64,000 bases of DNA from Prochlorococcus sp. AG-409-I11. GTDB lineage: Bacteria > Cyanobacteriota > Cyanobacteriia > PCC-6307 > Cyanobiaceae. The DNA lies in assembly GCA_003215725.1 (NCBI GenBank), contig QCJX01000001.1:82501-146500 (forward strand), read 5' to 3'. The notes under the pieces were generated by a model, which ran no database searches, had not been told where the DNA came from, and worked only from the letters and a program-made list of their open reading frames with translations. Positions 44,295-54,148 of this stretch are shown here, piece after piece (the first letter of the stretch is position 1; each line of letters begins with the position of its first letter). A program made the translations under genes and the position numbers.

Positions 44295-44435
44295 ATGATT
44301 AGGTTCCTTGAGGTAATCCAACATCCTGTAGAGGGATGCGCTTACTTGATTTACCTTGGCTTATTTGTTCGTTGGAGATACCCAAGAGGTTGGAATAAAT
44401 TCCTCGAAAGACTTACCGCTCATCAAGAAGGCTAG
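44295..44435 (+). CDS. Small hypothetical protein (46 aa)
   Basis: MIRFLEVIQHPVEGCAYLIY followed by LGLFVRWRYPRGWNKFLE and RLTAHQEG-stop. An aromatic, positively charged short protein with one weak hydrophobic segment. It faces the rpsU gene in convergent orientation. No family is recognised; included because its codon pattern and charge arrangement look coding. Confidence 0.4.
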   Translation: MIRFLEVIQHPVEGCAYLIYLGLFVRWRYPRGWNKFLERLTAHQEG

Positions 44436-44488
44436 GTTAGCTTTTGTAAGGGTGTCTTCTCTATAGCAGAAGATCAACCAGCAAGTTT

Positions 44489-44665
44489 TTAGCGTCTACG
44501 GCTCCTACGACGCTGTTGAAGCTTTCGCTTGTATTTTTCAACAGGTGTTTCATGGTGGCGTATTCGCTTGAGATCAGAAAAAATACCGGCTTTAGAGACT
44601 TGCCTTTTGAATCTGCGTAAGGCTGATTCAATGCCTTCATTTTCCCCAACAGTTACCTGAGTCAA
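44489..44665 (-). CDS. rpsU: 30S ribosomal protein S21
   Basis: A 58-residue S21 with an all-basic C-terminus: [58 protein letters not shown]. It is the small 30S protein near the mRNA 3'-end binding site. The only start that gives the whole domain is TTG 44665, so a search for ATG starts would miss this gene; another frame in the same place is a shadow. Confidence 0.95.
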   Translation of the reverse strand: MTQVTVGENEGIESALRRFKRQVSKAGIFSDLKRIRHHETPVEKYKRKLQQRRRSRRR

Positions 44666-45163
44666 AACAAAAATAGTTAATGGCTTAATTTAACAAGACG
44701 CAAAGACCAGAAAAAGCCAAAATTCAGATCTAGGCATAGTTTTATATATTTCCATAAGCTGTGCTTATCAATGCTAGTAAGCGAACCTTCTGCTCCCGTT
44801 TTATAAATTAATAAATTTCTGATACTTTGCTTGCATCTAGATCAATCATTCCCTTTGTTTTTAGCAATAGCGCGTTTGTTTTTAACTCACCTGGCATTAG
44901 TGTTAAAAATACTTTATTAAGAGGAATAATTTAATTGTAAGTAATAAGTGTTCAAATGAACTTAATTGATCCTTGTTCTGTAAGACTAGAAAGAAGGCTT
45001 AATTACAATTGTATGCATTCTCGATAAAATGAAATACTAGCCTCAATATAACTATAATATTACTTTACTCTCTTTTCTTAGGCAGAGCTAAAGGATTTAA
45101 GTTAAGAGCAAGGCCTTGAAATTGTTTTTATGTTTTAGATTTTCAATGGAATAATATTAATTA
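44666..45163. other. Non-coding stretch, nothing identified
   Basis: A very AT-rich interval between rpsU and the glutamine amidotransferase gene. I see no tRNA, strong hairpin or open frame beyond about 20 codons. It should contain the rpsU promoter near its left edge. Confidence 0.4.
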
Positions 45164-45895
45164 TTATAAGAGTAGTTTGAATAAACCTTTTATCAGAAGT
45201 AAGCGATTTTCGTGACTTGAGTTAATGAACTTTTGGGTCTGTACTATAAGTTTTGCTGATGCATCCTTGCCAAGGGCTGAGTGAATGAAGTCTTTGTCTT
45301 CATGGATCCATGTGCAAACCATTTTTTTTTTAATTTCAAGATGAAATTGGAGGCCGTAAGCTTTTGGGCCTATTCGAAACATTTGCTCTTTGCAACGCTC
45401 GCTGCTTGCTAGCAAATGAGCGCTTTTGGGCAAAAGTATTCTGTCTCCATGCCAGTGCAATACTTCTAAAGGAAGCTTTGCGAAAGGTTTTAATTCTTTG
45501 GGAGTAATTTCTTTGCTTGAAAAAATTGGGGACCACCCTATCTCTGGCAATGCTTTTGAGGTCTTCTCTGAAAGAAGCGGCTCTACATCACCACCAGCCG
45601 CATAGGCTAAAAGTTGAGCACCTAAGCAAACTCCAATCAAGCTAATTTCATCTGCCAATAATTTACGTATTAGTTGAACCTCTTTTTTTATCCAAGGGTA
45701 ATAACTCGAATTTAGATCTCCTAATCCCATTGGCCCACCCATTATCAGGACTAAATCTCCTTTTACTGGCTCTGGGAGTGGATCTCCCAGGTCCATTCGA
45801 CTTGTGTAAACATCTAATCCTTGATTAGTTGCCACTTCGCTATATAAGCCAGGGCCTTCTCTCTCTATATGTTGAATAATAAAAAGACAAGTCAT
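45164..45895 (-). CDS. Class I glutamine amidotransferase-like protein
   Basis: A 243-residue protein of the GMP-synthase-type GATase1 group. The catalytic triad is visible: Cys in LIGVCLGAQLLAYAAG (about 89), His in AYGLQFHLEIKK (about 174), and the Glu two residues after it. Other family segments: LVLIMGGPMGLGD, VLHWHGDRILLPKSAHLLAS. Stand-alone GATase1 proteins of this type often hydrolyse gamma-glutamyl amines or similar; the substrate is unknown here. Confidence 0.9.
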   Translation of the reverse strand: MTCLFIIQHIEREGPGLYSEVATNQGLDVYTSRMDLGDPLPEPVKGDLVLIMGGPMGLGDLNSSYYPWIKKEVQLIRKLLADEISLIGVCLGAQLLAYAAGGDVEPLLSEKTSKALPEIGWSPIFSSKEITPKELKPFAKLPLEVLHWHGDRILLPKSAHLLASSERCKEQMFRIGPKAYGLQFHLEIKKKMVCTWIHEDKDFIHSALGKDASAKLIVQTQKFINSSHENRLLLIKGLFKLLL

Positions 45896-46068
45896 GACTT
45901 TTGAGTAACTTTTTTTGGCAGCGATAATGCTTTATCTTAGTAATTTTTTTTACTCTAATTCATAATAGGGAGCTACTCTTACACAATTAGTTAACTCTTA
46001 TTTTAAACAGATTTAAACTTTAATTATCTAGTTGATGAAATTGCATCACCTCCAAAATTAAATTTTTA

Positions 46069-46836
46069 TTACCAGGATTTATATATGATTCGACCCAAAA
46101 GTTCCCTTATTGCTCGAGAGCTTGATGCAAGGCTGTTGGCATTTGGTATCCATGCTAGGGGGTTCTTCCATGTTTTTCCTGCCCAGCTTCCTCTGGATTT
46201 GAAATCTACGGGAAATGGAATAACTATGAACCCTTGGCTCTTAAATAGGTGAGATGCACGTTGCATATGAAAGGCACTTGTAACGAGTAATACTTTATTC
46301 AAATCTATGGAGTTTTTATGAATAAGAATTTTGTTTACCTCTAAGGCTTCTTCGGCTGTATTCTTTACAGGCTTTGTTACTATTATTGCTGATTTTGGTA
46401 TTCCTAGATTAATAGCTTTTTTAGCATACCACTTACCTTCTGTTGACAGCTTAGAGTCGAATGGACTAGACCCTCCAGTAAAAACTACTCGTGGAGCTTT
46501 TTTCTCTTTAAATAATTCAATTCCAGCAAGAAACCTATCTGGATCTGACCACTCGATTATCTCTTCTACTCCTGGTGCTGGATGAATACCGCCACTAAGC
46601 ACAACTATTGCGTCTGCGTATGAAGCGTTAGGTGCCTGTATTCTTTTCCAAGGGCTCTCTACTATATTCCAAAGCAGCTCAGAAATAAATCCTAAACTAA
46701 ATATCCATAAGATTGCAAAGGCTAATTGTATAATTTTTTTATTTGAAAATAGTTTTCCACTCAAAATAAGAATAAGACTTAATCCTAAAGGAAGGATAAA
46801 TAGAGGCAGGATTTTGCTTAGTAGGTAATAAATCAT
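46069..46836 (-). CDS. YdcF/DUF218 family membrane protein
   Basis: A 255-residue protein with two N-terminal membrane spans (LLSKILPLFILPLGLSLILI, LAFAILWIFSLGFISELLW) and a DUF218 domain: YADAIVVLSGGIHPAPGVEE, VVFTGGSSPFD, LVTSAFHMQRASHLFKSQGF. SanA/YdcF/ElyC proteins are linked to envelope and peptidoglycan/polysaccharide metabolism. The exact role is unknown. The length is normal for this family. Confidence 0.9.
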   Translation of the reverse strand: MIYYLLSKILPLFILPLGLSLILILSGKLFSNKKIIQLAFAILWIFSLGFISELLWNIVESPWKRIQAPNASYADAIVVLSGGIHPAPGVEEIIEWSDPDRFLAGIELFKEKKAPRVVFTGGSSPFDSKLSTEGKWYAKKAINLGIPKSAIIVTKPVKNTAEEALEVNKILIHKNSIDLNKVLLVTSAFHMQRASHLFKSQGFIVIPFPVDFKSRGSWAGKTWKNPLAWIPNANSLASSSRAIRELLGRIIYKSW

Positions 46837-47038
46837 TTAGTCTTAAGAGTTTTATTCAGGACCTTAATAATTAGGGCTTAACTCTACTTTAAACCAAAGT
46901 TTTTGAAAGATTTGAACTGTCATTCGCCAAGCATTTACTTTATAAGGTATGAATTTTAATCTAATAAAGAAGTGCCTCTATAGACTCTCTTTGTCTTTCA
47001 TGATTTTATTGAGTTGATTTTTTATCGTTTGAGTTTAA

Positions 47039-47284
47039 CTAAAGAACTTGAATAACTTCACTGATTTCGGGGATCATTTCACGTAATTTCCTTTCAATAC
47101 CCATTTTTAAAGTCATTGTGCTGCTGGGGCAGCTTCCACATGCTCCTTGAAGACGAACCTTGATAACTGGACCGTCAATCTCAACTATTTCCACATTGCC
47201 ACCATCTGCGATTAGGAATGGTCTTAACTCATTGAGCACAGTTTCGACATTCTCTTCTGTCAGGGCCATTGTTTCGTTTGTCAT
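47039..47284 (-). CDS. nfu: NifU-type iron-sulfur scaffold (Nfu)
   Basis: An 81-residue Nfu domain. The cluster-binding CxxC is in [20 protein letters not shown] (about 49-68), preceded by [20 protein letters not shown]. It transfers [4Fe-4S] clusters to recipient proteins, in cyanobacteria especially photosystem I. Stand-alone NifU C-terminal-type protein, as usual in this group. Divergent from mqo. Confidence 0.95.
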   Translation of the reverse strand: MTNETMALTEENVETVLNELRPFLIADGGNVEIVEIDGPVIKVRLQGACGSCPSSTMTLKMGIERKLREMIPEISEVIQVL

Positions 47285-47362
47285 TTGAAGACTTCTCTTT
47301 ATTTATCACTACAGCCTAGTTAGTAGGAACATAATCTGTCTTATAGGCAAACAATATTTATT

Positions 47363-48862
47363 TTGTATTTCTCAGGTGCACTTTGTGCTGACAAACGTTT
47401 TGATGCAGTCCTTGTTGGTGCGGGCATCATGAGTTCAACTTTGGCTGTTTTACTGCATGAATTAGATCCTGATTTGCGCTTGTTGATGATTGAAAGACTG
47501 GAGGGCCCTGGATTAGAAAGTAGCTCAGCTCTGAATAATGCTGGGACTGGGCACGCAGCGAACTGTGAACTTAATTACACACCACTTTCTAAATCCGGAG
47601 GGCTGGACATTTCAAAAGCATTGGCCATTAATGCAGCTTTTGAACAAAGTTTGGAACTTTGGTCATCTTTAACAGAGCTGGGAAACCTTAACCCTGAGAT
47701 GTTTTTGAATGTTGTTCCACACATTAGTTTTGTGTGGGGAGATTCAAATGTTGCTTTTTTAGAAAAGAGATTTAAGGCATTAACTTCTCATAAAGCCTTC
47801 TCATCTATGGAGTGGAGTAGAGATCGCTTGCAGATGGAAGATTGGATGCCTTTAGTTATAGAAGGAAGGAATCCAAGTCAGCGACTTGCGGCAACACGTT
47901 TTTCACGTGGTACGGATGTTGATTTTGGGGTGCTCACCTCTCAATATATAGATCTAATAAAAAAGAAAAGTGCTCTATCGATCAAGTTTTCTACAGAAGT
48001 AATAGAGCTTTTTAAACATAATGATGAGCTTTGGCATATAGCTTTAAAAGGGGATTCTGGAACAGAATATGTTCATGCACCTTTTGTTTTTTTGGGGGCT
48101 GGAGGGGGAGCATTGTCATTATTACAAAAATCTGGCATTCCTGAAGGCTTGGACTATGGAGGATTTCCAGTTAGTGGACTTTGGTTGATATGTGAGGAGA
48201 GCCATCTCGCGAATAGACATCAGGCAAAGGTTTATGGCAAGGCCCAAATGGGAGCTCCACCAATGTCTGTACCCCATCTGGATACTCGATGGATAGATGG
48301 TAAACGTTCTTTGTTGTTTGGACCTTTTGCTGGTTTTAGTACAAAATTTTTAAAAAATGGATCTGCATTGGATCTTTTTCGTTCTGTGAAATCTACAAAT
48401 CTGAGTTCGATGATTGATGTGGGAGTTCAGAATTTTGATTTGGTCAAATATTTATTGGCTCAATTACGTCTTAATAATGAAGATAGAGTGGATGCTTTAA
48501 GAGAGTTCCTTCCAAAGGCACGAAAAAAAGATTGGCGGTTATCTATTGCTGGGCAGAGAGTACAAATAATTAAAAGAACCAATTCTGGTGGAACTTTACA
48601 AATGGGAACAGAAGTGGTCTCGTCTCAGGATGGCTCTTTGGCAGCACTTCTTGGGGCTTCTCCTGGTGCCAGTACGGCTGTCACAATAATGTTAGAAGTT
48701 TTAAGGCGATGCTGGGGTGCTCGAATGGAATCAAAGTTGTGGAAAGAAAGGTTGCAACGACTTCTCCCAAGTTATGGGAAAGATCTGACCATTGATGAAT
48801 CATTGCTGTTAAAAGTGCGAAGTAGAAATGATTCAAATCTTTCCTTGGATAAATCCTCTTGA
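47363..48862 (+). CDS. mqo: Malate:quinone oxidoreductase
   Basis: A 499-residue FAD enzyme that oxidises malate to oxaloacetate and feeds electrons to the quinone pool at the membrane. FAD-binding start [20 protein letters not shown], the [17 protein letters not shown] motif characteristic of Mqo, [20 protein letters not shown], and the C-terminal [20 protein letters not shown]. No transmembrane segment, as expected for a peripheral protein. Start TTG 47363; no ATG in frame before the FAD motif. Confidence 0.95.
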   Translation: MYFSGALCADKRFDAVLVGAGIMSSTLAVLLHELDPDLRLLMIERLEGPGLESSSALNNAGTGHAANCELNYTPLSKSGGLDISKALAINAAFEQSLELWSSLTELGNLNPEMFLNVVPHISFVWGDSNVAFLEKRFKALTSHKAFSSMEWSRDRLQMEDWMPLVIEGRNPSQRLAATRFSRGTDVDFGVLTSQYIDLIKKKSALSIKFSTEVIELFKHNDELWHIALKGDSGTEYVHAPFVFLGAGGGALSLLQKSGIPEGLDYGGFPVSGLWLICEESHLANRHQAKVYGKAQMGAPPMSVPHLDTRWIDGKRSLLFGPFAGFSTKFLKNGSALDLFRSVKSTNLSSMIDVGVQNFDLVKYLLAQLRLNNEDRVDALREFLPKARKKDWRLSIAGQRVQIIKRTNSGGTLQMGTEVVSSQDGSLAALLGASPGASTAVTIMLEVLRRCWGARMESKLWKERLQRLLPSYGKDLTIDESLLLKVRSRNDSNLSLDKSS

Positions 48863-48945
48863 GTTGCGTTTAGTTCATAGACTACGCAAATATTGAATTT
48901 CAAAGCATTGAATTTAATTGCCCACTACTCCAAAGTTGAGATCAC

Positions 48946-50754
48946 ATGACAGACGTGCCTGTTTCTCGTTTGAGGAACTTTTGCATTATTGCTCACATCG
49001 ATCACGGTAAATCCACCTTGGCTGACAGGCTTTTGCAGGATACGGGCACTGTCGCAAGTAGGGATATGCAAGAGCAGTTCTTAGACAATATGGATCTTGA
49101 GAGAGAAAGAGGAATCACAATTAAGCTTCAGGCGGCCAGGATGAATTACACAGCATCGGATGGAAATAAATATGTACTTAATTTAATCGATACTCCTGGA
49201 CATGTTGATTTCTCATATGAAGTGAGCCGTTCTTTGCAAGCTTGCGAGGGAGCCTTGTTGGTTGTAGATGCAAGTCAAGGTGTAGAGGCGCAAACTCTTG
49301 CAAATGTATACCTTGCTTTGGAAAATGATTTGGAGATAATTCCTGTTCTGAATAAAATCGATCTTCCAGGAGCTGACCCTGAAAGAATTAAAGAGGAAAT
49401 AGAAGCGATAATTGGTTTGGACACATCTAATGCTATTTCTTGTTCTGCGAAGACCGGTTTAGGTGTACCTGAAATTCTACAGGCAGTTGTTGATCGTATT
49501 CCTTCTCCTGCGGCCATTGAAGATGAGCCAACGAAAGCACTCATCTTTGATTCTTATTACGACTCTTATAGAGGAGTGATTGTTTATTTTCGAGTGATCT
49601 CTGGACGAATTTCGATAAAGGATAAGATTTTATTAATGGCAAGCAAAAAGATCTATGAGCTAGATGAAATAGGTGTGATGGCACCTGATCAATGCAAAGT
49701 TAGTGATTTGCATGCAGGTGAGGTAGGGTACCTGGCAGCATCTATTAAGGCAGTCGCAGACGCACGGGTTGGAGACACTATTACGTTAGTAAATGCACCC
49801 GCACAAGATCCACTCCCTGGATATACAGAAGCAAAGCCAATGGTTTTTTGTGGTCTGTTCCCTACAGATGCAGATCAATACCCGGACTTGAGAGAAGCTT
49901 TAGATAAGTTGCAATTATCTGACGCTGCCTTGAATTATGAACCCGAAACCAGTAGCGCAATGGGTTTTGGTTTTAGGTGTGGGTTTTTAGGGCTTTTGCA
50001 TATGGAGATTGTTCAAGAGAGGTTAGAGCGTGAATATGACTTGGATTTAATCGTTACAGCACCCTCTGTGATTTATCAGGTGAATATGATTAATGGAGAT
50101 GTATTGATGATTGATAATCCTGCAACTTTACCTGATCCTCAAAAACGTGAGTCAATTGAGGAACCATATGTTCGAGTGGAGATATATGCACCTAATGAAT
50201 TCAATGGAACTTTGATGGGCTTGTGCCAAGAACGTCGAGGTGACTTTGTTGATATGAAATATATAACTACTGATAGAGTTACATTGATTTATGAGATACC
50301 TCTTGCCGAGGTGGTAACAGATTTCTTTGATCAAATGAAAAGCCGTACTAAAGGCTATGCTTCAATGGAATATCATGTAATTGGATATCGAAGAAATGAT
50401 TTAGTTAGGTTGGATGTTTTGATAAATTCAGAGAAAGCAGATCCTTTAACTACTATTGTTCATAGAGATAAAGCTTATGGGGTTGGAAGATCTTTAGTTG
50501 AAAAGTTAAAAGAGTTGATCCCTCGGCAACAATTTAAAATACCTCTTCAAGCTTCGATTGGAAGTCGTATTATCGCAAGTGAGAGCATTAGTGCTATTCG
50601 CAAAGATGTATTAGCAAAGTGTTATGGAGGAGATATATCACGAAAGAAAAAATTACTTAAGAAGCAAGCCAAAGGTAAGAAACGAATGAAGGCCATGGGG
50701 AAAGTTGATGTTCCCCAGGAAGCTTTTATGGCGGTGTTAAAATTAAATGAATAA
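48946..50754 (+). CDS. lepA: Elongation factor 4 (LepA)
   Basis: 602 residues, translational GTPase. G1 [16 protein letters not shown]2-region [14 protein letters not shown]3 DTPGHVDF, G4 [10 protein letters not shown], then domain II and the LepA-specific C-terminal domain with [20 protein letters not shown] and [20 protein letters not shown]. It acts on stalled or mis-translocated ribosomes. Start ATG 48946. Standard length and all domains intact. Confidence 0.97.
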   Translation: MTDVPVSRLRNFCIIAHIDHGKSTLADRLLQDTGTVASRDMQEQFLDNMDLERERGITIKLQAARMNYTASDGNKYVLNLIDTPGHVDFSYEVSRSLQACEGALLVVDASQGVEAQTLANVYLALENDLEIIPVLNKIDLPGADPERIKEEIEAIIGLDTSNAISCSAKTGLGVPEILQAVVDRIPSPAAIEDEPTKALIFDSYYDSYRGVIVYFRVISGRISIKDKILLMASKKIYELDEIGVMAPDQCKVSDLHAGEVGYLAASIKAVADARVGDTITLVNAPAQDPLPGYTEAKPMVFCGLFPTDADQYPDLREALDKLQLSDAALNYEPETSSAMGFGFRCGFLGLLHMEIVQERLEREYDLDLIVTAPSVIYQVNMINGDVLMIDNPATLPDPQKRESIEEPYVRVEIYAPNEFNGTLMGLCQERRGDFVDMKYITTDRVTLIYEIPLAEVVTDFFDQMKSRTKGYASMEYHVIGYRRNDLVRLDVLINSEKADPLTTIVHRDKAYGVGRSLVEKLKELIPRQQFKIPLQASIGSRIIASESISAIRKDVLAKCYGGDISRKKKLLKKQAKGKKRMKAMGKVDVPQEAFMAVLKLNE

Positions 50755-50876
50755 CTAAATTTTTATTTGGATAACTTCAATTGCCTTCATAGACAGATGG
50801 TGATTGAGCTCACCAAAAACTTCTTGCTAGCTTAAATTTACTATAATTATAATCAAATTATAATAGGGACTTTCCT

Positions 50877-51746
50877 TTGCGAAAATTGCTTTTATCCAAT
50901 GATTTAGTTGATAGGAGCCTTTCGTTGAAAATGGCTAAATGGGGGTTAGTGATTTTACTGATATATATAGCTGCATCTCTTTTGACTCCTTTTTTTTCAT
51001 GGGTTGGTTTGATTCCTGATGCAAACTTAGGTTTGGAAAACCCTATTTTTGCTCCCCCTTCTTTGGGACATTGGTGTGGTACTGATCGTCTTGGAAGAGA
51101 CGTTTGTGTACGCACATTAGAAGGAACTGGTGTTGCACTTCAGGTGGTTTTTTTGGCAGTAAGTCTTGCTCTTTTAATAGGGGTTCCTCTTGGACTGCTT
51201 AGTGGTTATTTGGGAGGAATAGTTGATAGATGCATGATTTTAATAATGGATACTTTGTATACGATCCCAGTGCTATTACTTTCTGTTGTAATGGCATTTT
51301 TACTTGGACGAGGAGTATTAAATGCAGCAGTTGCTCTTTGTGTTGTTTATATACCTCAATATTTTCGGGTTGTTAGGAATCAAGCGGCACAAGTAAAGAC
51401 TGAATTATATATAGAGGCTGCTCGTGCGATTGGTGCAGGACCAATATGGATAATTCGCAAATATTTATTTATGAATGTAGTAACAACTATTCCAGTCTTA
51501 TTAACATTAAATGCTGCAGATGCGGTTTTAATACTTGGTGGCCTTGGTTTTCTCGGCTTAGGATTACCTGAATCTGTACCTGAATGGGGTAGTGATTTAA
51601 ATATGGCATTAACCGCAGTTCCTACTGGAATATGGTGGACTGCCTTGTATCCAGGTTTGGCAATGTTTGGCTTGGTTCTTGGGTTGTCTTTGTTTGGTGA
51701 AGGTTTAGAGTTTTTTATGAGCGGAAAAATTTCTAAAAACAATTAA
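50877..51746 (+). CDS. Dipeptide/oligopeptide-type ABC permease
   Basis: A 289-residue inner-membrane permease of the DppC/OppC group. The N-terminal span is followed by the periplasmic signature LGHWCGTDRLGRDVCVRTLE. The cytoplasmic EAA loop YIEAARAIGAGPIWIIRKYL contacts the ATPase, and WGSDLNMALTAVPTGIWWTA is typical of the C-terminal half. Cofactors (substrate-binding protein, second permease, ATPase) are not adjacent; they would be elsewhere. Start TTG 50877. Confidence 0.92.
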   Translation: MRKLLLSNDLVDRSLSLKMAKWGLVILLIYIAASLLTPFFSWVGLIPDANLGLENPIFAPPSLGHWCGTDRLGRDVCVRTLEGTGVALQVVFLAVSLALLIGVPLGLLSGYLGGIVDRCMILIMDTLYTIPVLLLSVVMAFLLGRGVLNAAVALCVVYIPQYFRVVRNQAAQVKTELYIEAARAIGAGPIWIIRKYLFMNVVTTIPVLLTLNAADAVLILGGLGFLGLGLPESVPEWGSDLNMALTAVPTGIWWTALYPGLAMFGLVLGLSLFGEGLEFFMSGKISKNN

Positions 51747-51833
51747 CTCATAAATAGCTGATTCTCTATACTTCAATAGGTCATTTATTGTTTTCCGCTC
51801 TTTGTATTAGGTCATGTGAATTCCCCTTCTTAA

Positions 51834-52523
51834 TCAATAACGCAATTTAATTGTTCTTGGAAGAACTTCAGTAATTTCACCTTTTGAATTTAATTCTGGG
51901 TATTTTCTTCCTTGTTTAATACACCAATTAGCTACTTGTGGGTATGCCCATTCAAAAATAGTCTTTTTATATAAATTTGCATCTAGCCCTTCTCCATCTT
52001 CTGGCAATAACCCTTCAACCTTACGTTGTCTTATGGCTTCGAAAAGTAAAATGGAAGTGGCAACAGATACATTTAGAGATTGAACCATGCCTTGCATGGG
52101 GATGAAAATAGCTTTGTCCATCATGTTTGTAGCTTCTTCACTAAGACCCCATTTCTCTGCACCTAAGATGAATGCAGTGGGGCCAGTGAAATCGCACTTG
52201 CGATAGTCGATTGCATTGATTCCAAGGTTAGTCCCATAAAGTTTGAAGCCATTACCTTTTAAATAACTAACTGCTTCATTCATTTTTTTATGAGATTGAA
52301 GTTTGACCCACTTTTGACTTCCTTGGGCTGTGCTATTGAATGTTGGCGTATTATTGGTTTTTGATACAGCGTGAGCTTCTAATACTCCAACTGCATCACA
52401 AGTACGAAGTATTGCAGAAAGGTTGTGGGGTTTCTCCACATTTTCTAACAAAATAGTTAGGTTAGACATTCGACGATTGAGAACTTTTTGGAGACGTTCG
52501 AATCGACGTGGTAAAAGAGGCAT
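51834..52523 (-). CDS. trmH: tRNA (Gm18) 2'-O-methyltransferase-like (SpoU)
   Basis: A 229-residue SPOUT methyltransferase. Motif 1 ILLENVEKPHNLSAILRTCD (about 24-43), motif 2 TAFILGAEKWGLSEEATNMM, and motif 3 IPMQGMVQSLNVSVATSILL with the SAM knot. The N- and C-terminal extensions agree with TrmH that modifies G18 in tRNAs. Convergent with the permease, and its own start faces rsmB. Confidence 0.92.
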   Translation of the reverse strand: MPLLPRRFERLQKVLNRRMSNLTILLENVEKPHNLSAILRTCDAVGVLEAHAVSKTNNTPTFNSTAQGSQKWVKLQSHKKMNEAVSYLKGNGFKLYGTNLGINAIDYRKCDFTGPTAFILGAEKWGLSEEATNMMDKAIFIPMQGMVQSLNVSVATSILLFEAIRQRKVEGLLPEDGEGLDANLYKKTIFEWAYPQVANWCIKQGRKYPELNSKGEITEVLPRTIKLRY

Positions 52524-52793
52524 AAAATAAAGATAGCCTTTATAGAGAATTTTATTGGCTATGTCATTTTGAGGTTATTCCAGATATTGATTCAACCTTT
52601 TGGAAGTCATTGACTTTATGACGAAGAATGCTTTAGATGAAATCAGAGTTCGGTGGTTAGTAATTAAATTTATCCTCTTTCTTAAGGTAATATTTATTTG
52701 AAGTCTACTGCCTCAAAATTTATAGATCTCAAATTTCTTACTTTTAATATTTTTCATCTATATAGAAATGAAGTTTCTTTGCTTTAGTGTTGT

Positions 52794-54128
52794 GTGAAAA
52801 GTTCACCAAGTTTGAAATCAGGGCTTTTGCCAAGAGTTGCTGCTTTGGAAGTTTTGCAGGCAGTGGCTTCAGGAGCTTATGCAGACGCAGCTCTTGATAG
52901 AACTTTCAAAAAATACTCTCTTAAAGGAGTTGACAGAGGACTTGTTACAGAATTGTCTTATGGAGCTATTAGACAGCGACAACTTCTTGATTGTTGGGTG
53001 GATTATTTAGGTAAAATTCCTTCATTGAAGCAACCTCCTACATTGAGATGGCTATTGCATATAGGGCTTTATCAAATTTTGAAAATGGAGAAAATACCTG
53101 ACTCTGCGGCGGTAAATACGACTGTTGAATTAGCAAAGGTAAGTAAACTTTCAAGACTTGCACCTGTTGTCAATGGGATTTTAAGAGCAGCACTCCGTGC
53201 TCATAACACAGGTGATAAAAAACCACCTTTGCCAAAAAAAATCGATGAGAAATTAGCGCAAGAACACTCTTTTCCGCTTTGGTTGATTCAAGAGTTGATT
53301 GATTGGCGTGGTGTTTATAGTGCTGAGCTAATTGCAAAAGCATCTAATCAAGTTCCTCCTTTGGATTTGCGAATTAATCGTTCGCGAATCACTCCTGAAC
53401 AGATGAAGAAGGATTTCAGCGCAGTTGGGATTGAAAGTAAATTTATCGAGAATTGTCCTGGAGGGATTCAAATAAATAGTCGAATTGGAAATATTTCAAA
53501 GCTACCTGGTTATGTGGAAGGACATTGGTGTGTTCAAGATCGTTCTTCTCAGTGGGTTGCTCCTCTTTTGGCTGCAAAAGATGGAGAACGTGTCCTTGAT
53601 GCATGCGCGGCTCCAGGAGGTAAAACCACGCACATTGTTGAATTGATGTCTAATACAGGAGAGGTGTGGGCTGTTGATCGCTCAGAAAAACGACTGAAGA
53701 AACTTTTGTTTAATGCTCAACGACTAGGTTCAACCTCTGTAAAAGCCTTAGTTGCTGATGCTTCGTCTTTATTAACTCAAAAACCTTCATGGAAGGGATA
53801 TTTTCACAAGATATTGTTAGATGCTCCTTGTTCTGGTTTGGGAACCTTAGCTAGACATCCGGATGCTCGGTGGAGGATTTCTTGCGACAAGATTGATGAG
53901 CTTGTCGAATTACAGTCAAAACTTCTCAAAGGACTTCTCCCTTTATTAAGTGATGGAGGTCGGATCGTTTATTCCACTTGCACATTTCACCCAAAAGAAA
54001 ATCATAAACAAATTGAGCAATTTCTATCTTGTCATTCAGAGTTAAGTCTTCGATATCAAAAGCAACTTTGGCCTAACTTAGGAGAAGGTGGTGATGGCTT
54101 TTACGTGGCTGTGATGGATTTGAATTAG
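52794..54128 (+). CDS. rsmB: 16S rRNA (m5C967) methyltransferase
   Basis: A 444-residue RsmB. The N-terminal NusB-like domain (PRVAALEVLQAVASGAYADA to about 145) is followed by the catalytic Rossmann domain. The SAM loop is VLDACAAPGGKTTHIVELMS (about 263-282), with DAPCSGLGTLARHPDARWRI bearing the catalytic Cys and YSTCTFHPKEN the second. Start GTG 52794. Convergent with the PBP gene. Confidence 0.95.
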   Translation: MKSSPSLKSGLLPRVAALEVLQAVASGAYADAALDRTFKKYSLKGVDRGLVTELSYGAIRQRQLLDCWVDYLGKIPSLKQPPTLRWLLHIGLYQILKMEKIPDSAAVNTTVELAKVSKLSRLAPVVNGILRAALRAHNTGDKKPPLPKKIDEKLAQEHSFPLWLIQELIDWRGVYSAELIAKASNQVPPLDLRINRSRITPEQMKKDFSAVGIESKFIENCPGGIQINSRIGNISKLPGYVEGHWCVQDRSSQWVAPLLAAKDGERVLDACAAPGGKTTHIVELMSNTGEVWAVDRSEKRLKKLLFNAQRLGSTSVKALVADASSLLTQKPSWKGYFHKILLDAPCSGLGTLARHPDARWRISCDKIDELVELQSKLLKGLLPLLSDGGRIVYSTCTFHPKENHKQIEQFLSCHSELSLRYQKQLWPNLGEGGDGFYVAVMDLN

Positions 54129-54148
54129 AAAAGGATTGCTCTCTTTTG

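Noticed and set aside
44461..44649. 62-codon ATG frame over the rpsU region
   Set aside because: It is a shadow frame of ribosomal protein S21, which is encoded in another frame with a TTG start.
52618..52701. 27-codon frame MTKNALDEIRVRWLVIKFIL... on the plus strand before rsmB
   Set aside because: Too short and without a ribosome binding site; hydrophobic content may reflect AT-rich DNA.
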